From Acidovorax sp. Leaf160 (GTDB lineage Bacteria; Pseudomonadota; Gammaproteobacteria; Burkholderiales; Burkholderiaceae_C): a DNA stretch of 64,000 nucleotides. The translations under genes and the position numbers were made by a program. The stretch spans positions 425,416 through 489,415 of the forward strand of contig NZ_LMOV01000023.1 of the NCBI RefSeq assembly GCF_001424265.1. Direction: 5' to 3'. This document shows, piece by piece, positions 1-8,247 of this stretch; position 1 is the first letter of the stretch; each line of letters opens with the position of its first letter. The notes below the pieces were generated by a model. That model had not been told where the DNA came from and searched no databases. It saw only the letters and a list, made by a program, of their open reading frames with translations.

Positions 1-202
1 CGTCGGCCAGCGCGGGCAGCCCGGTGTGCTGGGCGGCAAAGCGCGCCTTGGCCAGCGCGTTCTCGACGAAAGTGTGGAAGGGCTCCTCGGCCTCGCCCAC
101 GCCCAGGTCGGCTTGCCGCACCAGCTCCACGCCCAGCGGCGCCAGCATGGACTGCAGTTCGGCCAGTTTGCCGCGGTTGTTGGATGCAAGAACTAGTTTC
201 AT
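1..202 (-). CDS. rdgB: XTP/dITP diphosphatase RdgB, N-terminal part (runs off left edge)
   Basis: Only the first 67 codons are present; the gene reads leftward out of the window. RdgB hydrolyses XTP, dITP and similar non-canonical purine triphosphates to monophosphates and so keeps them out of DNA. The visible start reads MKLVLASNNRGKLAEL, the family's SxNxxK substrate-binding signature, and is followed by the conserved TFVENALAKA. The ATG is at 200-202, 45 bp after the rph stop, and that spacer is filled by a dispersed 54-bp element (207-260). Adjacent rph-rdgB is the usual order in Betaproteobacteria, so co-transcription with rph is likely. Confidence 0.93.
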   Translation of the reverse strand, partial: MKLVLASNNRGKLAELQSMLAPLGVELVRQADLGVGEAEEPFHTFVENALAKARFAAQHTGLPALAD

Positions 203-206
203 CGTC

Positions 207-260
207 AAAAGTGCCTTTCGCGCTTAATCAACAAGGGGATAGCGCTATTAATTTGATAGC
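207..260 (-). repeat. Copy A of a 54-bp dispersed palindromic element (GCTAT-N7-ATAGC-N20-GCGC)
   Basis: Read on the minus strand it has GCTAT at 260-256, ATAGC at 248-244, GCGC at 223-220, GGC at 214-212 and TTTT at 210-207. It overlaps the last codons and stop of rph (TAA at 250-248) and ends five bases before the rdgB start codon, so it makes up the whole rph-rdgB spacer. The first two blocks can form a 5-bp hairpin with a 7-base loop. Confidence 0.85.
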
Positions 261-994
261 GAATGCCGCTGCAGCGCCACCAGCTCGCCGACACCTTTCT
301 CGGCCAGCGCCAGCAGGCGGTCCATCTCCTGGCGCGTGAACGCGGCGCCCTCGGCCGTGCCCTGCACTTCCACGTAGTGGGCCGCGCCTTCACCGTTCAC
401 CGTCATGACGACGTTCATGTCGGTGTCGCAGGCCACGTCTTCCACATATTCCAGGTCGAGCACGGGGGTGCCGTTCACGATGCCCACCGAGATGGCCGCG
501 AGGGGCGCGGTGATCGGCGAGGCCGCCAGCTTGCCGCTGGCGATCAGCGTGGCGACCGCATCCTGCGCGGCCACCCAGGCGCCCGTGATGGCCGCCGTGC
601 GGGTGCCGCCGTCGGCCTGGATCACGTCGCAGTCGAGTTGCAGGGTGCGCTCGCCCAGCGCCTTCAGGTCGAACACCGCACGCAGGCTGCGGCCGATCAG
701 CCGCTGGATCTCCTGGGTACGGCCGTTCTGCTTGCCGCGCGCGGCCTCCCGGTCGCTGCGCGTGTGGGTGGAGCGCGGCAGCATGCCGTATTCAGCCGTC
801 ACCCAGCCTTCGCCACTGCCGCGCTTGTGCGGGGGCACGCGCTCTTCGACCGACGCGGTGCACAGCACCTTGGTGTTGCCGAATTCGATCAGCACCGAGC
901 CTTCGGCATGCATGGTGTAGTGGCGCGTGATGCGCACCGGACGCAACTGGTCGACGGCGCGGGCGCCAGGGCGGGTGAAGGCAGCGGTGATCAT
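248..994 (-). CDS. rph: Ribonuclease PH
   Basis: RNase PH is the phosphate-dependent 3' exoribonuclease that trims tRNA 3' ends. The 248-residue product is about family length (usually near 240). Visible family motifs are [20 protein letters not shown] (phosphate and RNA binding), [14 protein letters not shown], and [18 protein letters not shown] with the conserved acidic residues. I chose the ATG at 994; the frame stays open to a TTG at 1018 but those extra residues (LTTEHHF) do not look like the family. The last residues LSN and the stop codon come from repeat copy A, so the C-terminal end is probably strain-variable. It likely forms an operon with rdgB downstream. Confidence 0.95.
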   Translation of the reverse strand: MITAAFTRPGARAVDQLRPVRITRHYTMHAEGSVLIEFGNTKVLCTASVEERVPPHKRGSGEGWVTAEYGMLPRSTHTRSDREAARGKQNGRTQEIQRLIGRSLRAVFDLKALGERTLQLDCDVIQADGGTRTAAITGAWVAAQDAVATLIASGKLAASPITAPLAAISVGIVNGTPVLDLEYVEDVACDTDMNVVMTVNGEGAAHYVEVQGTAEGAAFTRQEMDRLLALAEKGVGELVALQRHSLSN

Positions 995-1099
995 GAAGTG
1001 ATGTTCGGTGGTCAGCAAAATAGGGCAGTCGCTGGGCGCGGAGCCACGGATGGAAAGACCAGCGTGGCAAGGCCGGCGCGGCGGGGCCCGCTGCGGCCT

Positions 1100-2002
1100 T
1101 CAGGCCTTGCGGGCAGCAGATCGGCGGATCGCTTCGTTGATCTCGGCAATGGAACGCTCGATGGCTTCGTCGTCCAGATCGTCGTCGAAACCCTCCGGCG
1201 GGCCGCCCTGGATGGTGGAGGCGAACACACCGTCGCTGATGCTTTCGGTGCTGATGCCCTGCGTGGAATCGAAGGTGTCCGGCGTTTCCCACTCCATTGC
1301 CACGACGGTGACGTTGTCGCTGAAACTGCCGGCCTTGCGCAATGCGTCCTCGACCAGGTCAGGCACCGCGACGGACACCGGCTGGCGGCCGATCTGGCGC
1401 GCGATGTCGGCGTCTTCCAGTGTGCCCCAGAGGCCATCGGAACAGAGCAGCAGACGGTCGCCCTGCTCCAGCACCAGCGGCCCGGCCAGGTCGTAGATGG
1501 GCTTGGAGGGTGAGCCCAGGCAGGTGAAGAGCACGTTGCGGTTGACGTGTTCCGGCCCGGACTGCGGGTTGTTGCGCAGTTCCAGGTACGAATGGTCGCG
1601 CGTGCGGGCCAGCACCTCACCGCCGCGCACCAGATAGAGCCGTGAGTCGCCGCAATGCACCCAGCAGGCCCGGCCGTTCTGCACCACGGCGGCGACCAGC
1701 GTGGTGCGGGGCGTGTCGAGCATGCCGCGGTCGCTGGCATGGCGCAGCACCTGCTGGTGCGCCGCGAGCAGCGCAGTGGACAGGAATTCCCGCAGGTCGT
1801 TCAGTGCCGGCTTGGCCTCGCGCTGAAACCATGCCGACACGGTCTGGATGGCGATCTGCGCGGCCACTTCGCCATCGGGATGGCCGCCCATGCCGTCGGC
1901 CAGCACGAACAGGCACGCCTCCCGCGTGTAGCAGTAACCCATCCGGTCTTCGTTCTTGTCGCGGCCGCCGCGCCGGCTGACCTGGAATACCGAGAACTTC
2001 AT
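1100..2002 (-). CDS. PP2C/PPM-family serine/threonine phosphatase
   Basis: A 300-residue metal-dependent protein phosphatase. The PPM motifs are complete and in order: GRDKNEDRMG (metal-binding Asp), LADGMGGHPDGEVAA, GDSRLYLVRGGE, DHSYLELR, LLLCSDGLWG and SDNVTVVAMEW near residue 250. An acidic, Ile-rich C-terminal tail of about 45 residues (DDDLDDEAIERSIAEINEAI) lies outside the catalytic domain. Its ATG overlaps the stop of the upstream kinase by 4 bp (1999-2002), so the two are translationally coupled and should act as a kinase/phosphatase pair on shared substrates, which the sequence does not name. No signal peptide or membrane segment is seen, so it is cytoplasmic. Confidence 0.9.
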   Translation of the reverse strand: MKFSVFQVSRRGGRDKNEDRMGYCYTREACLFVLADGMGGHPDGEVAAQIAIQTVSAWFQREAKPALNDLREFLSTALLAAHQQVLRHASDRGMLDTPRTTLVAAVVQNGRACWVHCGDSRLYLVRGGEVLARTRDHSYLELRNNPQSGPEHVNRNVLFTCLGSPSKPIYDLAGPLVLEQGDRLLLCSDGLWGTLEDADIARQIGRQPVSVAVPDLVEDALRKAGSFSDNVTVVAMEWETPDTFDSTQGISTESISDGVFASTIQGGPPEGFDDDLDDEAIERSIAEINEAIRRSAARKA

Positions 2003-3015
2003 TTCGGCTTTCCGCCGAACCGGGTTGCCTCGCCCATCTTCTGCACGTTCTTCTTGGTGTCGGCCACCAGCGTGTCGAGCTGCAGCCGCATCTTTTCGCC
2101 CATCGTCAGCTTGGTGTAGCGGCGCTCGCCCTCGCGGCTGAGTTCCTTTTGCAGCGCGAAGACGGACTGCGGCCGAGACAGCGGATCGAGCGCCATGCAC
2201 CACTCCACCACTTCGATCAGGTTGTCGGAATAGACACCCCGCAACTTGGTGAGCGCCAACGCCAGCCGGTCCTTGTCGGTCCGCTGGGGCGCCTCGTTCG
2301 GTGGAAAGCCCTGCATGCAGGCGTAGATGCAGGCACCGATGGCATAGATGTCGGTCCACGGCCCCATCTGCGCATCGCGCCGGTACATCTCCGGGGCCGC
2401 GAAGCCGGGGGTGTACATGGGACGGATGAAATTGCCTTCCTTGGACAGCACCTCGCGCGCCGCGCCGAAGTCGATCAGCACCGCCTTGTTGTCGTCGGTG
2501 ATGAAGATGTTGGCCGGCTTGATGTCCAGGTGCAGCATCTTGTGCTGGTGCACGATGCGCAGGCCCCGCAGCACCTCGTCGAAGAGCGAGCGGATGGTGG
2601 ATTCCCGGAACACCTTCTGGGTCTTCAGGTCGCGCGCGGTGATGATGAAGTCCTGCAGGGTCGCGCCCTCCAGGTAGTTCATCACCATGTAGACGGTTTC
2701 GTTCTCGCGGAAGAAATTCAGCACGCTCACGACCGAGGCGTGCGAGATCTGCGCGAGCGACCGGCCCTCTTCGAAAAAGCTCTTGAGGCCCAGCCGGTAG
2801 AGCGACAGCTTCTCGGGCGGCACCTTGGGCAGCAGCTCGCCGGGTTCGCGCGTGGCGAGCGATGAAGGGAGGTATTCCTTGATGGCGACCTGCTGGCCGT
2901 CGGGCCCGGTGGCGAGGTACACCACGCCGAAGCCGCCTGCGGACACACGCCGGATGACGCGGTAACCGCCAATGAGGGTTTCGGGAGGCAAAGGTGCCGG
3001 CTTGATCTTGGACAT
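1999..3015 (-). CDS. Eukaryotic-like serine/threonine protein kinase
   Basis: A 338-residue soluble kinase. Visible parts are the glycine-rich loop SAGGFGVVY (residues 25-33), the ATP-binding lysine in VAIKEYLP (K46), the catalytic loop HLDIKPANIF, in which the usual HRD is HLD, then LIDFGAAR (DFG) and the GFAAPEMY activation-segment end. There is no PASTA, transmembrane or other sensor domain; about 60 residues after the kinase core are of unknown role. The ATG at 3015 is favoured because it begins shortly before the domain and leaves a 75-bp divergent gap to yicC that must hold both promoters. The 4-bp overlap with the PP2C gene indicates one transcript. Confidence 0.9.
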   Translation of the reverse strand: MSKIKPAPLPPETLIGGYRVIRRVSAGGFGVVYLATGPDGQQVAIKEYLPSSLATREPGELLPKVPPEKLSLYRLGLKSFFEEGRSLAQISHASVVSVLNFFRENETVYMVMNYLEGATLQDFIITARDLKTQKVFRESTIRSLFDEVLRGLRIVHQHKMLHLDIKPANIFITDDNKAVLIDFGAAREVLSKEGNFIRPMYTPGFAAPEMYRRDAQMGPWTDIYAIGACIYACMQGFPPNEAPQRTDKDRLALALTKLRGVYSDNLIEVVEWCMALDPLSRPQSVFALQKELSREGERRYTKLTMGEKMRLQLDTLVADTKKNVQKMGEATRFGGKPK

Positions 3016-3090
3016 ATTCTGCGAAGAAGACTCGGGCACGAATCGGAACCGGGATAATCGCCTGTTTTGCAAGCAACCACCGAAAGTCCC

Positions 3091-3999
3091 ATGGCAGTTT
3101 ACAGCATGACCGGATACGCCAGCGCCCAGCACGGCGCCTCCGCGGCGGACACCGAATCCGAGGCGCCGACGCGCCGTCTGGGGCTGGAAATCCGCTCGGT
3201 CAACAGCCGCTTTCTGGATCTGTCGTTCCGCCTGTCCGACGAGTTGCGGTCGCAGGAGCCCGCGCTGCGCACCTTGCTCACCGCCAAGCTCAAGCGCGGC
3301 AAGGTCGAGGTGCGCGCCTTCATCGAGAACGCCGACACCGGCGCCCTGCCCGACCCCGCGCCACGCCTGCTGCAGCGCCTGAACAGCCTGCAGGACGCCG
3401 TCAAGGCCTGGTTGCCCCAGGCCGCGCCCCTGAGCGTGGCCGATGCGCTGCGCCTGTGCGGCAACATCTCCGGCCCGGCAGAAGACTGGAGCGAGGCCGT
3501 CCCGGCGCTGGCCGAAAAGGCCTTGAAGGACCTGCTGGCCGCCCGGGAGCGGGAAGGCAAGCGCCTGGTCGCCATGCTGCAGGACCGACTGGGCCAGTTG
3601 CGCGCCCTGGCCGCGCAGGCCGTGCCGCTGGTGCCGCAGCTGGTGGAGCAGCACCGGCAACGCTTTCTGGAGCGCTGGAACGAGGCGCTCAGCGCGGGCG
3701 AAGGCACGGTCAACGCCGACGCCGCGCGCGACCGCGCCCTGACCGAGGCCACCGCCTTCGCCATTCGCATCGACGTGGCGGAAGAGGTCACACGGCTGCA
3801 ATCGCATCTGGATGAAATCGAGCGGCTGCTGAAAAAGGGCGGCGAAATCGGCAAGCGCCTCGACTTCCTCATTCAGGAGTTGCACCGCGAGGCGAACACG
3901 CTGGGCTCGAAATCTGCGGCGCTCGATCTCACACGCATCAGCGTGGACATGAAAGTGCTGATCGAGCAGATGCGCGAGCAGGTGCAGAACATCGAGTGA
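3091..3999 (+). CDS. yicC: YicC-family endoribonuclease
   Basis: A 302-residue member of the YicC/YloC family. The N-terminus MAVYSMTGYASA is the family hallmark, and the C-terminal DUF1732 block is seen as EEVTRLQSHLDEIERLLKK followed by GKRLDFLIQELHREANTLGS, holding the conserved acidic and His residues. E. coli YicC is a stress-linked RNA-degrading endoribonuclease; that role is transferred from the family. The frame opens earlier, but the ATG at 3091 gives the family N-terminus. It starts the yicC-gmk-rpoZ-spoT run, the standard betaproteobacterial order, and is divergent from the kinase gene. Confidence 0.92.
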   Translation: MAVYSMTGYASAQHGASAADTESEAPTRRLGLEIRSVNSRFLDLSFRLSDELRSQEPALRTLLTAKLKRGKVEVRAFIENADTGALPDPAPRLLQRLNSLQDAVKAWLPQAAPLSVADALRLCGNISGPAEDWSEAVPALAEKALKDLLAAREREGKRLVAMLQDRLGQLRALAAQAVPLVPQLVEQHRQRFLERWNEALSAGEGTVNADAARDRALTEATAFAIRIDVAEEVTRLQSHLDEIERLLKKGGEIGKRLDFLIQELHREANTLGSKSAALDLTRISVDMKVLIEQMREQVQNIE

Positions 4000-4000
4000 T

Positions 4001-4034
4001 AATTCAATTTTGATAGCAGCTAGCGCAGACGCCG
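4001..4034 (+). repeat. Copy B, degraded form of the GCTAT/ATAGC element
   Basis: The 36-bp yicC-gmk spacer contains ATTTTGATAGC (ATAGC at 4013-4017) and then AGCTAGCGCAG, which matches the middle of the better copies. The left GCTAT arm is lost (AATTC instead) and the GCGC block at its expected position is absent. It is listed as a relic; on its own it would not be called. Confidence 0.45.
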
Positions 4035-4035
4035 T

Positions 4036-4656
4036 ATGGACTATCCCGGAAATCTCTTTGTAGTGGCAGCACCCAGCGGTGCCGGCAAGTCGAGCCTGGT
4101 CAAGGCCCTTCTGGAGCTCGACTCCCACGTTCAGCCTTCGGTGTCGCACACCACCCGCGCACCGCGCGGCCAGGAAAAGCACGGACGTGAGTACTTCTTC
4201 ACGTCGGACCAGGAATTCGACGCGATGGTCGCGTCCAACGGTTTCGTCGAATGGGCGCACGTGCACGGCCGGCGCTACGGCACGTCCCGCAAGGCCATCG
4301 AAGAACGCGTTGCCGAAGGTGCCGACGTGGTGCTGGAGATCGACTTCCAGGGCGCCATCCTGATCAAGGAAGCCTTTGCCAACGCGGTGCTGATCTTCAT
4401 CCTGCCCCCCAGCTGGGAAGAGTTGCGGTCACGCCTGGAGCGGCGGGGCGAAGACGCGCCCGACGTCATTGAGATGCGGCTGCAGAATGCGGCCGGCGAG
4501 ATGGCACAGGCGTGCAAATTCGACTTCGTTATAATCAACGAGTTATTTGAGCGTGCGCTTTTCGACTTGAAAACCATCGTTCACGCACAGCGCCTGAAGT
4601 TCGCGGCCCAGCGCCGCACCCGCGCCGACACTTTCGAGTCGCTCAACATCTCCTGA
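4036..4656 (+). CDS. gmk: Guanylate kinase
   Basis: Phosphorylates GMP or dGMP to the diphosphate with ATP, an essential step of guanine nucleotide supply. The 206-residue product has the P-loop [11 protein letters not shown] (about residues 12-22), the GMP-binding [21 protein letters not shown] and the lid-region [17 protein letters not shown]. It lies between yicC and rpoZ with short spacers and feeds the GDP/GTP pool used by SpoT encoded just downstream. Confidence 0.96.
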   Translation: MDYPGNLFVVAAPSGAGKSSLVKALLELDSHVQPSVSHTTRAPRGQEKHGREYFFTSDQEFDAMVASNGFVEWAHVHGRRYGTSRKAIEERVAEGADVVLEIDFQGAILIKEAFANAVLIFILPPSWEELRSRLERRGEDAPDVIEMRLQNAAGEMAQACKFDFVIINELFERALFDLKTIVHAQRLKFAAQRRTRADTFESLNIS

Positions 4657-4677
4657 TCCCTTTTCCAGAGAACCATC

Positions 4678-4881
4678 ATGGCCCGCATCACCGTCGAAGA
4701 CTGCCTTGAAAAGATCCCCAACCGCTTTCAGCTGGTGCTGGCCGCGACCTACCGCGCCCGCATGCTGAGCCAGGGCCATGCCGCCAAGATCGAAAGCCGC
4801 AACAAGCCCGCGGTGACGGCACTGCGCGAAATCGCCGACGGCAAGGTCGGCCTGGAAATGCTCAAGAAGGTTCCAGGCTGA
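4678..4881 (+). CDS. rpoZ: RNA polymerase omega subunit
   Basis: The 67-residue omega subunit binds the beta-prime C-terminus, helps RNA polymerase assembly and forms part of a ppGpp-binding site. The sequence [20 protein letters not shown] and [16 protein letters not shown] is typical, and the length matches short betaproteobacterial forms. The gene follows gmk by 21 bp with a purine-rich GAGAACC before the ATG. A strong terminator follows at 4917-4946, so spoT is probably transcribed separately or by read-through. Confidence 0.95.
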   Translation: MARITVEDCLEKIPNRFQLVLAATYRARMLSQGHAAKIESRNKPAVTALREIADGKVGLEMLKKVPG

Positions 4882-4916
4882 TCGCAGTCCGCAGTCCGGC
4901 CAGCCGCCGAATTGTC

Positions 4917-4946
4917 AAAAAGCACCGCGCTGCGGTGCTTTTTTTT
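4917..4946 (+). terminator. Rho-independent terminator after rpoZ
   Basis: A perfect 8-bp stem, AGCACCGC (4921-4928) with GCGGTGCT (4932-4939), has a 3-base loop and is followed by T at 4940-4946. The preceding AAAA lets it pair in the reverse direction too. It ends the yicC-gmk-rpoZ transcript before spoT. Confidence 0.9.
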
Positions 4947-4988
4947 GCCTGAAATGTCGGTTTGCCGATCGCAGGCTACATTTGAGGG

Positions 4989-7259
4989 ATGACAGTGGTG
5001 TTGAACAAGCCCTCCGTTTCCGATGGACTTCCCGGCCATGCCCCGCGCGGCGCCAGCACGTCTGCGGCCGCCGCCAACGCTGCGGCAGCGAGCTTCGCAG
5101 CCCTGCTGGAGAACCTGGACTACCTGGATGCCGCCAGCATCGAGCAGATCCGGCAGGCCTATCGCTTTGCGGACGAGGCCCACCTGGGTCAGCTGCGCAG
5201 CAGCGGCGAACCCTACATCACCCATCCGATCGCGGTCGCCGCGCAGTGCGCCACCTGGAAACTCGACGCACAGGCCCTGATGGCCGCCCTGCTCCACGAC
5301 GCCATGGAAGACTGCGGCGTCACCAAGGCCGACCTGATCGACCGCTTCGGCGCACCGGTGGCGGAACTGGTCGATGGACTGACCAAGCTCGACAAGCTGC
5401 AGTTCGACACCCGCGAAGAGAATCAGGCCGAGTCCTTCCGCAAGATGCTGCTGGCCATGGCACGCGACGTGCGCGTCATCCTGATCAAGCTGGCGGACAG
5501 AACGCACAACATGCGCACCCTGTCCGACATGCCCCGCAGCAAGTGGGGCCGCATCTCGTCCGAGACGCTCGAAATCTATGCGCCCATTGCGCACCGCCTG
5601 GGCCTGAACCAGACCTATCGCGAGCTGCAGGACCTGTCGTTCCGCCACCTCCACCCCTGGCGGTATGCCACCCTGTCGAAAGCCGTCAACAAGGCCCGCA
5701 ACCGCCGGCGCGACATCGTTCAGCGCGTGCAGACCGAAGTGGACGCCGCGTTTGCGCGCATCCACATGAACGTGCGGCTGGCAGGGCGTGAAAAGACGCT
5801 CTACGCCATCTACCAGAAGATGGACACCAAGCACCTGAGCTTCGCCCAGGTGACCGACATCTACGGCTTCCGTGTGATCGTGCCCACGGTCACCGATTGC
5901 TACACCGCGCTGGGTGTGCTGCACCAGATGTACAAACCGGTGCCTGGCCGGTTCAAGGACCACATTGCCATCTCGAAGCTCAATGGCTACCAGTCGCTAC
6001 ACACGACGCTGGTCGGCCCGTCGGGCGTGAATATCGAGTTCCAGATGCGCACCGAGGAAATGCACGTCGTCGCCGAAGCGGGTGTGGCGGCGCATTGGCT
6101 CTACAAAGCGCACGACTCGGACGGCACGGCCGCCGAGCGCATGGGCACGAAGTGGCTGCAGTCGCTGCTCGACATCCAGAACGAAACCCGGGACGCGGCG
6201 GAGTTCTGGGACCACGTCAAGGTCGATCTCTTCCCTGATGCGGTGTACGTGTTCACCCCCAAGAGCCAGATCATGGCCCTGCCCAGGGGCGCCACCGTGG
6301 TGGATTTCGCCTACGCCATCCACAGCAACGTGGGCGATCGCACCACGGCCGCCAAGATCAACAACGAGCAGGTGCCGCTGCGCACCGAACTCAAGAACGG
6401 CGACGTGGTGGAAATCATCACGGCACCCGTGTCGACACCCAACCCCGCCTGGCTGGGGTTCGTGCGCACCGGCCGTGCGCGCTCCAAGATTCGGCACTAC
6501 CTGAAGACACTGGCCCACACCGAATCGGCGGGGCTGGGCGAGAAGCTGCTCACCCAGGCGCTGCGCGCCGAAGGCCTGGAACAACTGCCTGACGAAGAGA
6601 GCAATCACGCCCTCTGGGAGAAGTTGTTGCGCTTCACGGGCAACCGCAGCCGGGTGGAGCTGATGACCGACATCGGCCTGGGCAAGCGCATCGCCGGCAT
6701 CGTCGCCAAGCGGCTGGTGGTGCTGATGTCGGAACACGGCCACCGGCCCGACGCCCTGCTGCTCACGCGCGAGCGCTACAGCTCGCATGAAAACCTCTCG
6801 CAGGGTGGCGTGACGCTGGACGGCAGCGAAAACGCATCGGTGCAATACGCCCACTGCTGCCGCCCCGTGCCCGGCGACCCGATCGTGGGCTACCTGGGCA
6901 AAGGTGAAGGGCTCGTCGTTCACAACAGTGCCTGCAGCGCCGCGAAGAAGCTGCAGCACCGCGACAGCGAACGCTTCATTGCCGTAGACTGGGCTGACGA
7001 GCCGACCCGCATGTTCGAAACCGGCGTGGTGGTGACGGTGTCGAACGGCAAGGGTGTGCTGGCCCGGGTGGCTGCGGAACTGGCGAGTTCGGAAGCGGAT
7101 ATCGTGCACGTGGAGATGGACGATGCCGCTGCGATGGACACCACGGATCTGCGCCTGATCGTGGCTGTCCGTGATCAGGCCCACATGGAGTCTGCGCTAC
7201 GCAACCTGCGCCGCACGAATGCGGTGTTGAGAGCCTTCAGGGTACTGCCGCAGACCTGA
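4989..7259 (+). CDS. spoT: Bifunctional (p)ppGpp synthetase/hydrolase (SpoT/Rel type)
   Basis: Makes and degrades the alarmone (p)ppGpp. The 756-residue protein has a Rel-type layout: HD hydrolase domain with intact LLHDAMEDCGV (about residue 105), synthetase domain with YQKMDTKHLSFAQVTDIYGF and NGYQSLHTTL (about 250-360), TGS domain beginning DLFPDAVYVFTPKSQIM, and a C-terminal ACT domain. Retention of HDxxED argues for an active hydrolase, so SpoT is preferred over RelA, and the rpoZ-spoT order agrees. The start at 4989 is the first ATG after the terminator; the first 35 or so residues are Ala/Ser-rich and poorly constrained, so the true start could be slightly inside. The stop lies within an 8-bp tandem repeat. 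Confidence 0.93.
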   Translation: MTVVLNKPSVSDGLPGHAPRGASTSAAAANAAAASFAALLENLDYLDAASIEQIRQAYRFADEAHLGQLRSSGEPYITHPIAVAAQCATWKLDAQALMAALLHDAMEDCGVTKADLIDRFGAPVAELVDGLTKLDKLQFDTREENQAESFRKMLLAMARDVRVILIKLADRTHNMRTLSDMPRSKWGRISSETLEIYAPIAHRLGLNQTYRELQDLSFRHLHPWRYATLSKAVNKARNRRRDIVQRVQTEVDAAFARIHMNVRLAGREKTLYAIYQKMDTKHLSFAQVTDIYGFRVIVPTVTDCYTALGVLHQMYKPVPGRFKDHIAISKLNGYQSLHTTLVGPSGVNIEFQMRTEEMHVVAEAGVAAHWLYKAHDSDGTAAERMGTKWLQSLLDIQNETRDAAEFWDHVKVDLFPDAVYVFTPKSQIMALPRGATVVDFAYAIHSNVGDRTTAAKINNEQVPLRTELKNGDVVEIITAPVSTPNPAWLGFVRTGRARSKIRHYLKTLAHTESAGLGEKLLTQALRAEGLEQLPDEESNHALWEKLLRFTGNRSRVELMTDIGLGKRIAGIVAKRLVVLMSEHGHRPDALLLTRERYSSHENLSQGGVTLDGSENASVQYAHCCRPVPGDPIVGYLGKGEGLVVHNSACSAAKKLQHRDSERFIAVDWADEPTRMFETGVVVTVSNGKGVLARVAAELASSEADIVHVEMDDAAAMDTTDLRLIVAVRDQAHMESALRNLRRTNAVLRAFRVLPQT

Positions 7260-7290
7260 GGACCTGAGGACCTGAGGACCTGAGGACCTA
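7253..7290. repeat. 8-bp tandem repeat (GACCTGAG x4) at the spoT stop codon
   Basis: GACCTGAG occurs at 7253-7260, 7261-7268, 7269-7276 and 7277-7284, followed by a partial GACCTA. The first copy contains the spoT stop (TGA 7257-7259). Eight-base units placed after the stop would not change the protein if their number varied. Confidence 0.9.
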
Positions 7291-7336
7291 ACGAGCTGCC
7301 TTTCGCAGCCGAGGCTTCAGCCCGGCGGGCAACGAG

Positions 7337-7915
7337 TCAAGTGGCTGCGGCCTGCCGCACCGGATAGCGGACTTTCATCACCTCCAGCGTGCGCAGTCCG
7401 CCTGGGGTCTGCAACGATACCGCGTCCCCCTCGCGGGCCTTGAGCAATGCCCGCGCGACGGGCGAAATCCAGCTCACCTGGCCCCGTGCGTTGTCCGCTT
7501 CGTCCACCCCCATGATGGTGATGGTGCGCTCTTCGCCTTCGTCGTCCGCATAGGTCACCGTGGCGCCGAAGAAGATCTGGTCGCTGCCATCGTGGACGCT
7601 CGGGTCTACCACCTCTGCAATCTCCAGGCGCTTGGTCAGAAACCGGATGCGGCGATCAATCTCCCGCAGACGCTTTTTCCCGTAGAGGTAGTCGCCATTT
7701 TCCGACCGGTCGCCGTTGCTCGCGGCCCAGTGCACGACGTCCACGATCTTGGGGCGTTCGGTGTCCATCAGTTCCAGCAGTTCCGAGCGCAGTCGCTCGT
7801 ACCCTGCAGGCGTGACATAGTTCTTGCTGCCTTGCGGCAACGCTGGAGCGGGCAAGCCGCCAGCGTCGTCATCGTCTTCGGCCGCGTCGTTTTCTTTGGT
7901 GAAAGCTTTACTCAT
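7337..7915 (-). CDS. greB: Transcript cleavage factor GreB
   Basis: GreB rescues backtracked RNA polymerase by stimulating cleavage of the extruded RNA. The 192-residue product has the family coiled coil with ASNGDRSENGDYLYGKKRLR (acidic loop at the tip) and C-terminal FKBP-like domain ending in GQVSWISPVARALLKAREGD. The N-terminus carries an extra acidic stretch (ENDAAEDDDDAGG) and about 25 residues before the usual start, longer than E. coli GreB. The ATG at 7915 is preferred; upstream in-frame sequence is arginine-rich and not family-like. It converges on spoT. Confidence 0.92.
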   Translation of the reverse strand: MSKAFTKENDAAEDDDDAGGLPAPALPQGSKNYVTPAGYERLRSELLELMDTERPKIVDVVHWAASNGDRSENGDYLYGKKRLREIDRRIRFLTKRLEIAEVVDPSVHDGSDQIFFGATVTYADDEGEERTITIMGVDEADNARGQVSWISPVARALLKAREGDAVSLQTPGGLRTLEVMKVRYPVRQAAAT

Positions 7916-8013
7916 TGCATCGCAGTTGTAGCCGGGTCGGAGCGTTCCGGTTCCCCCCCTTAAAGCGCCAAAAGGCCGCCGGATTCTGGCAGCCTGCCGA
8001 ACGAGCCCACGAC

Positions 8014-8247
8014 TCAATGGTGGGCAGGTGGGTCTTGCACCGGCTGGTCGCCTCCCGGTTGCGCTGGCGGGTCATCGACTTCCGGCTGGGGCACCCATTG
8101 GGGTGACGGAGGCGTGTCCAGCGGCGGCACAGGTTGCGGCTGTGGGCCACCGGGTTGGGGTGACGGAGGCGTGTCCAGCGGCGGCACGGGTTGCGGCTGT
8201 GGGCCACCGGGTTGGGGAATGGACTGGAACGAGGAAGGCTGGAGCAT
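8014..8247 (-). CDS. Small proline-rich protein built from a tandem repeat
   Basis: A 77-residue protein of unknown function. After MLQPSSFQSI come two nearly identical 20-residue units, each starting PQPGGPQPQPVPP and ending in LDTPPSP, then a Pro/Asp/Gln-rich tail to VQDPPAHH. The DNA repeat is close to perfect. A good ribosome site (AAAGGA) sits about 7 bases before the ATG at 8247, which is the main reason to accept it as a gene. No signal peptide, Cys or hydrophobic segment is present, so it should be soluble and disordered. It opens a gene-poor stretch downstream of greB. Confidence 0.55.
   Translation of the reverse strand: MLQPSSFQSIPQPGGPQPQPVPPLDTPPSPQPGGPQPQPVPPLDTPPSPQWVPQPEVDDPPAQPGGDQPVQDPPAHH

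Noticed and set aside
4530-4535. TATAAT in the 3' part of gmk as a possible rpoZ promoter
   Set aside because: It codes the conserved VIINE of guanylate kinase and no -35 lies at 16-18 bp, so protein coding explains it.
8014-8247. Repeats near 8.1 kb and 56.9 kb as possible CRISPR arrays
   Set aside because: They are adjacent tandem copies without unique spacers of constant size; the first lies in a coding frame.
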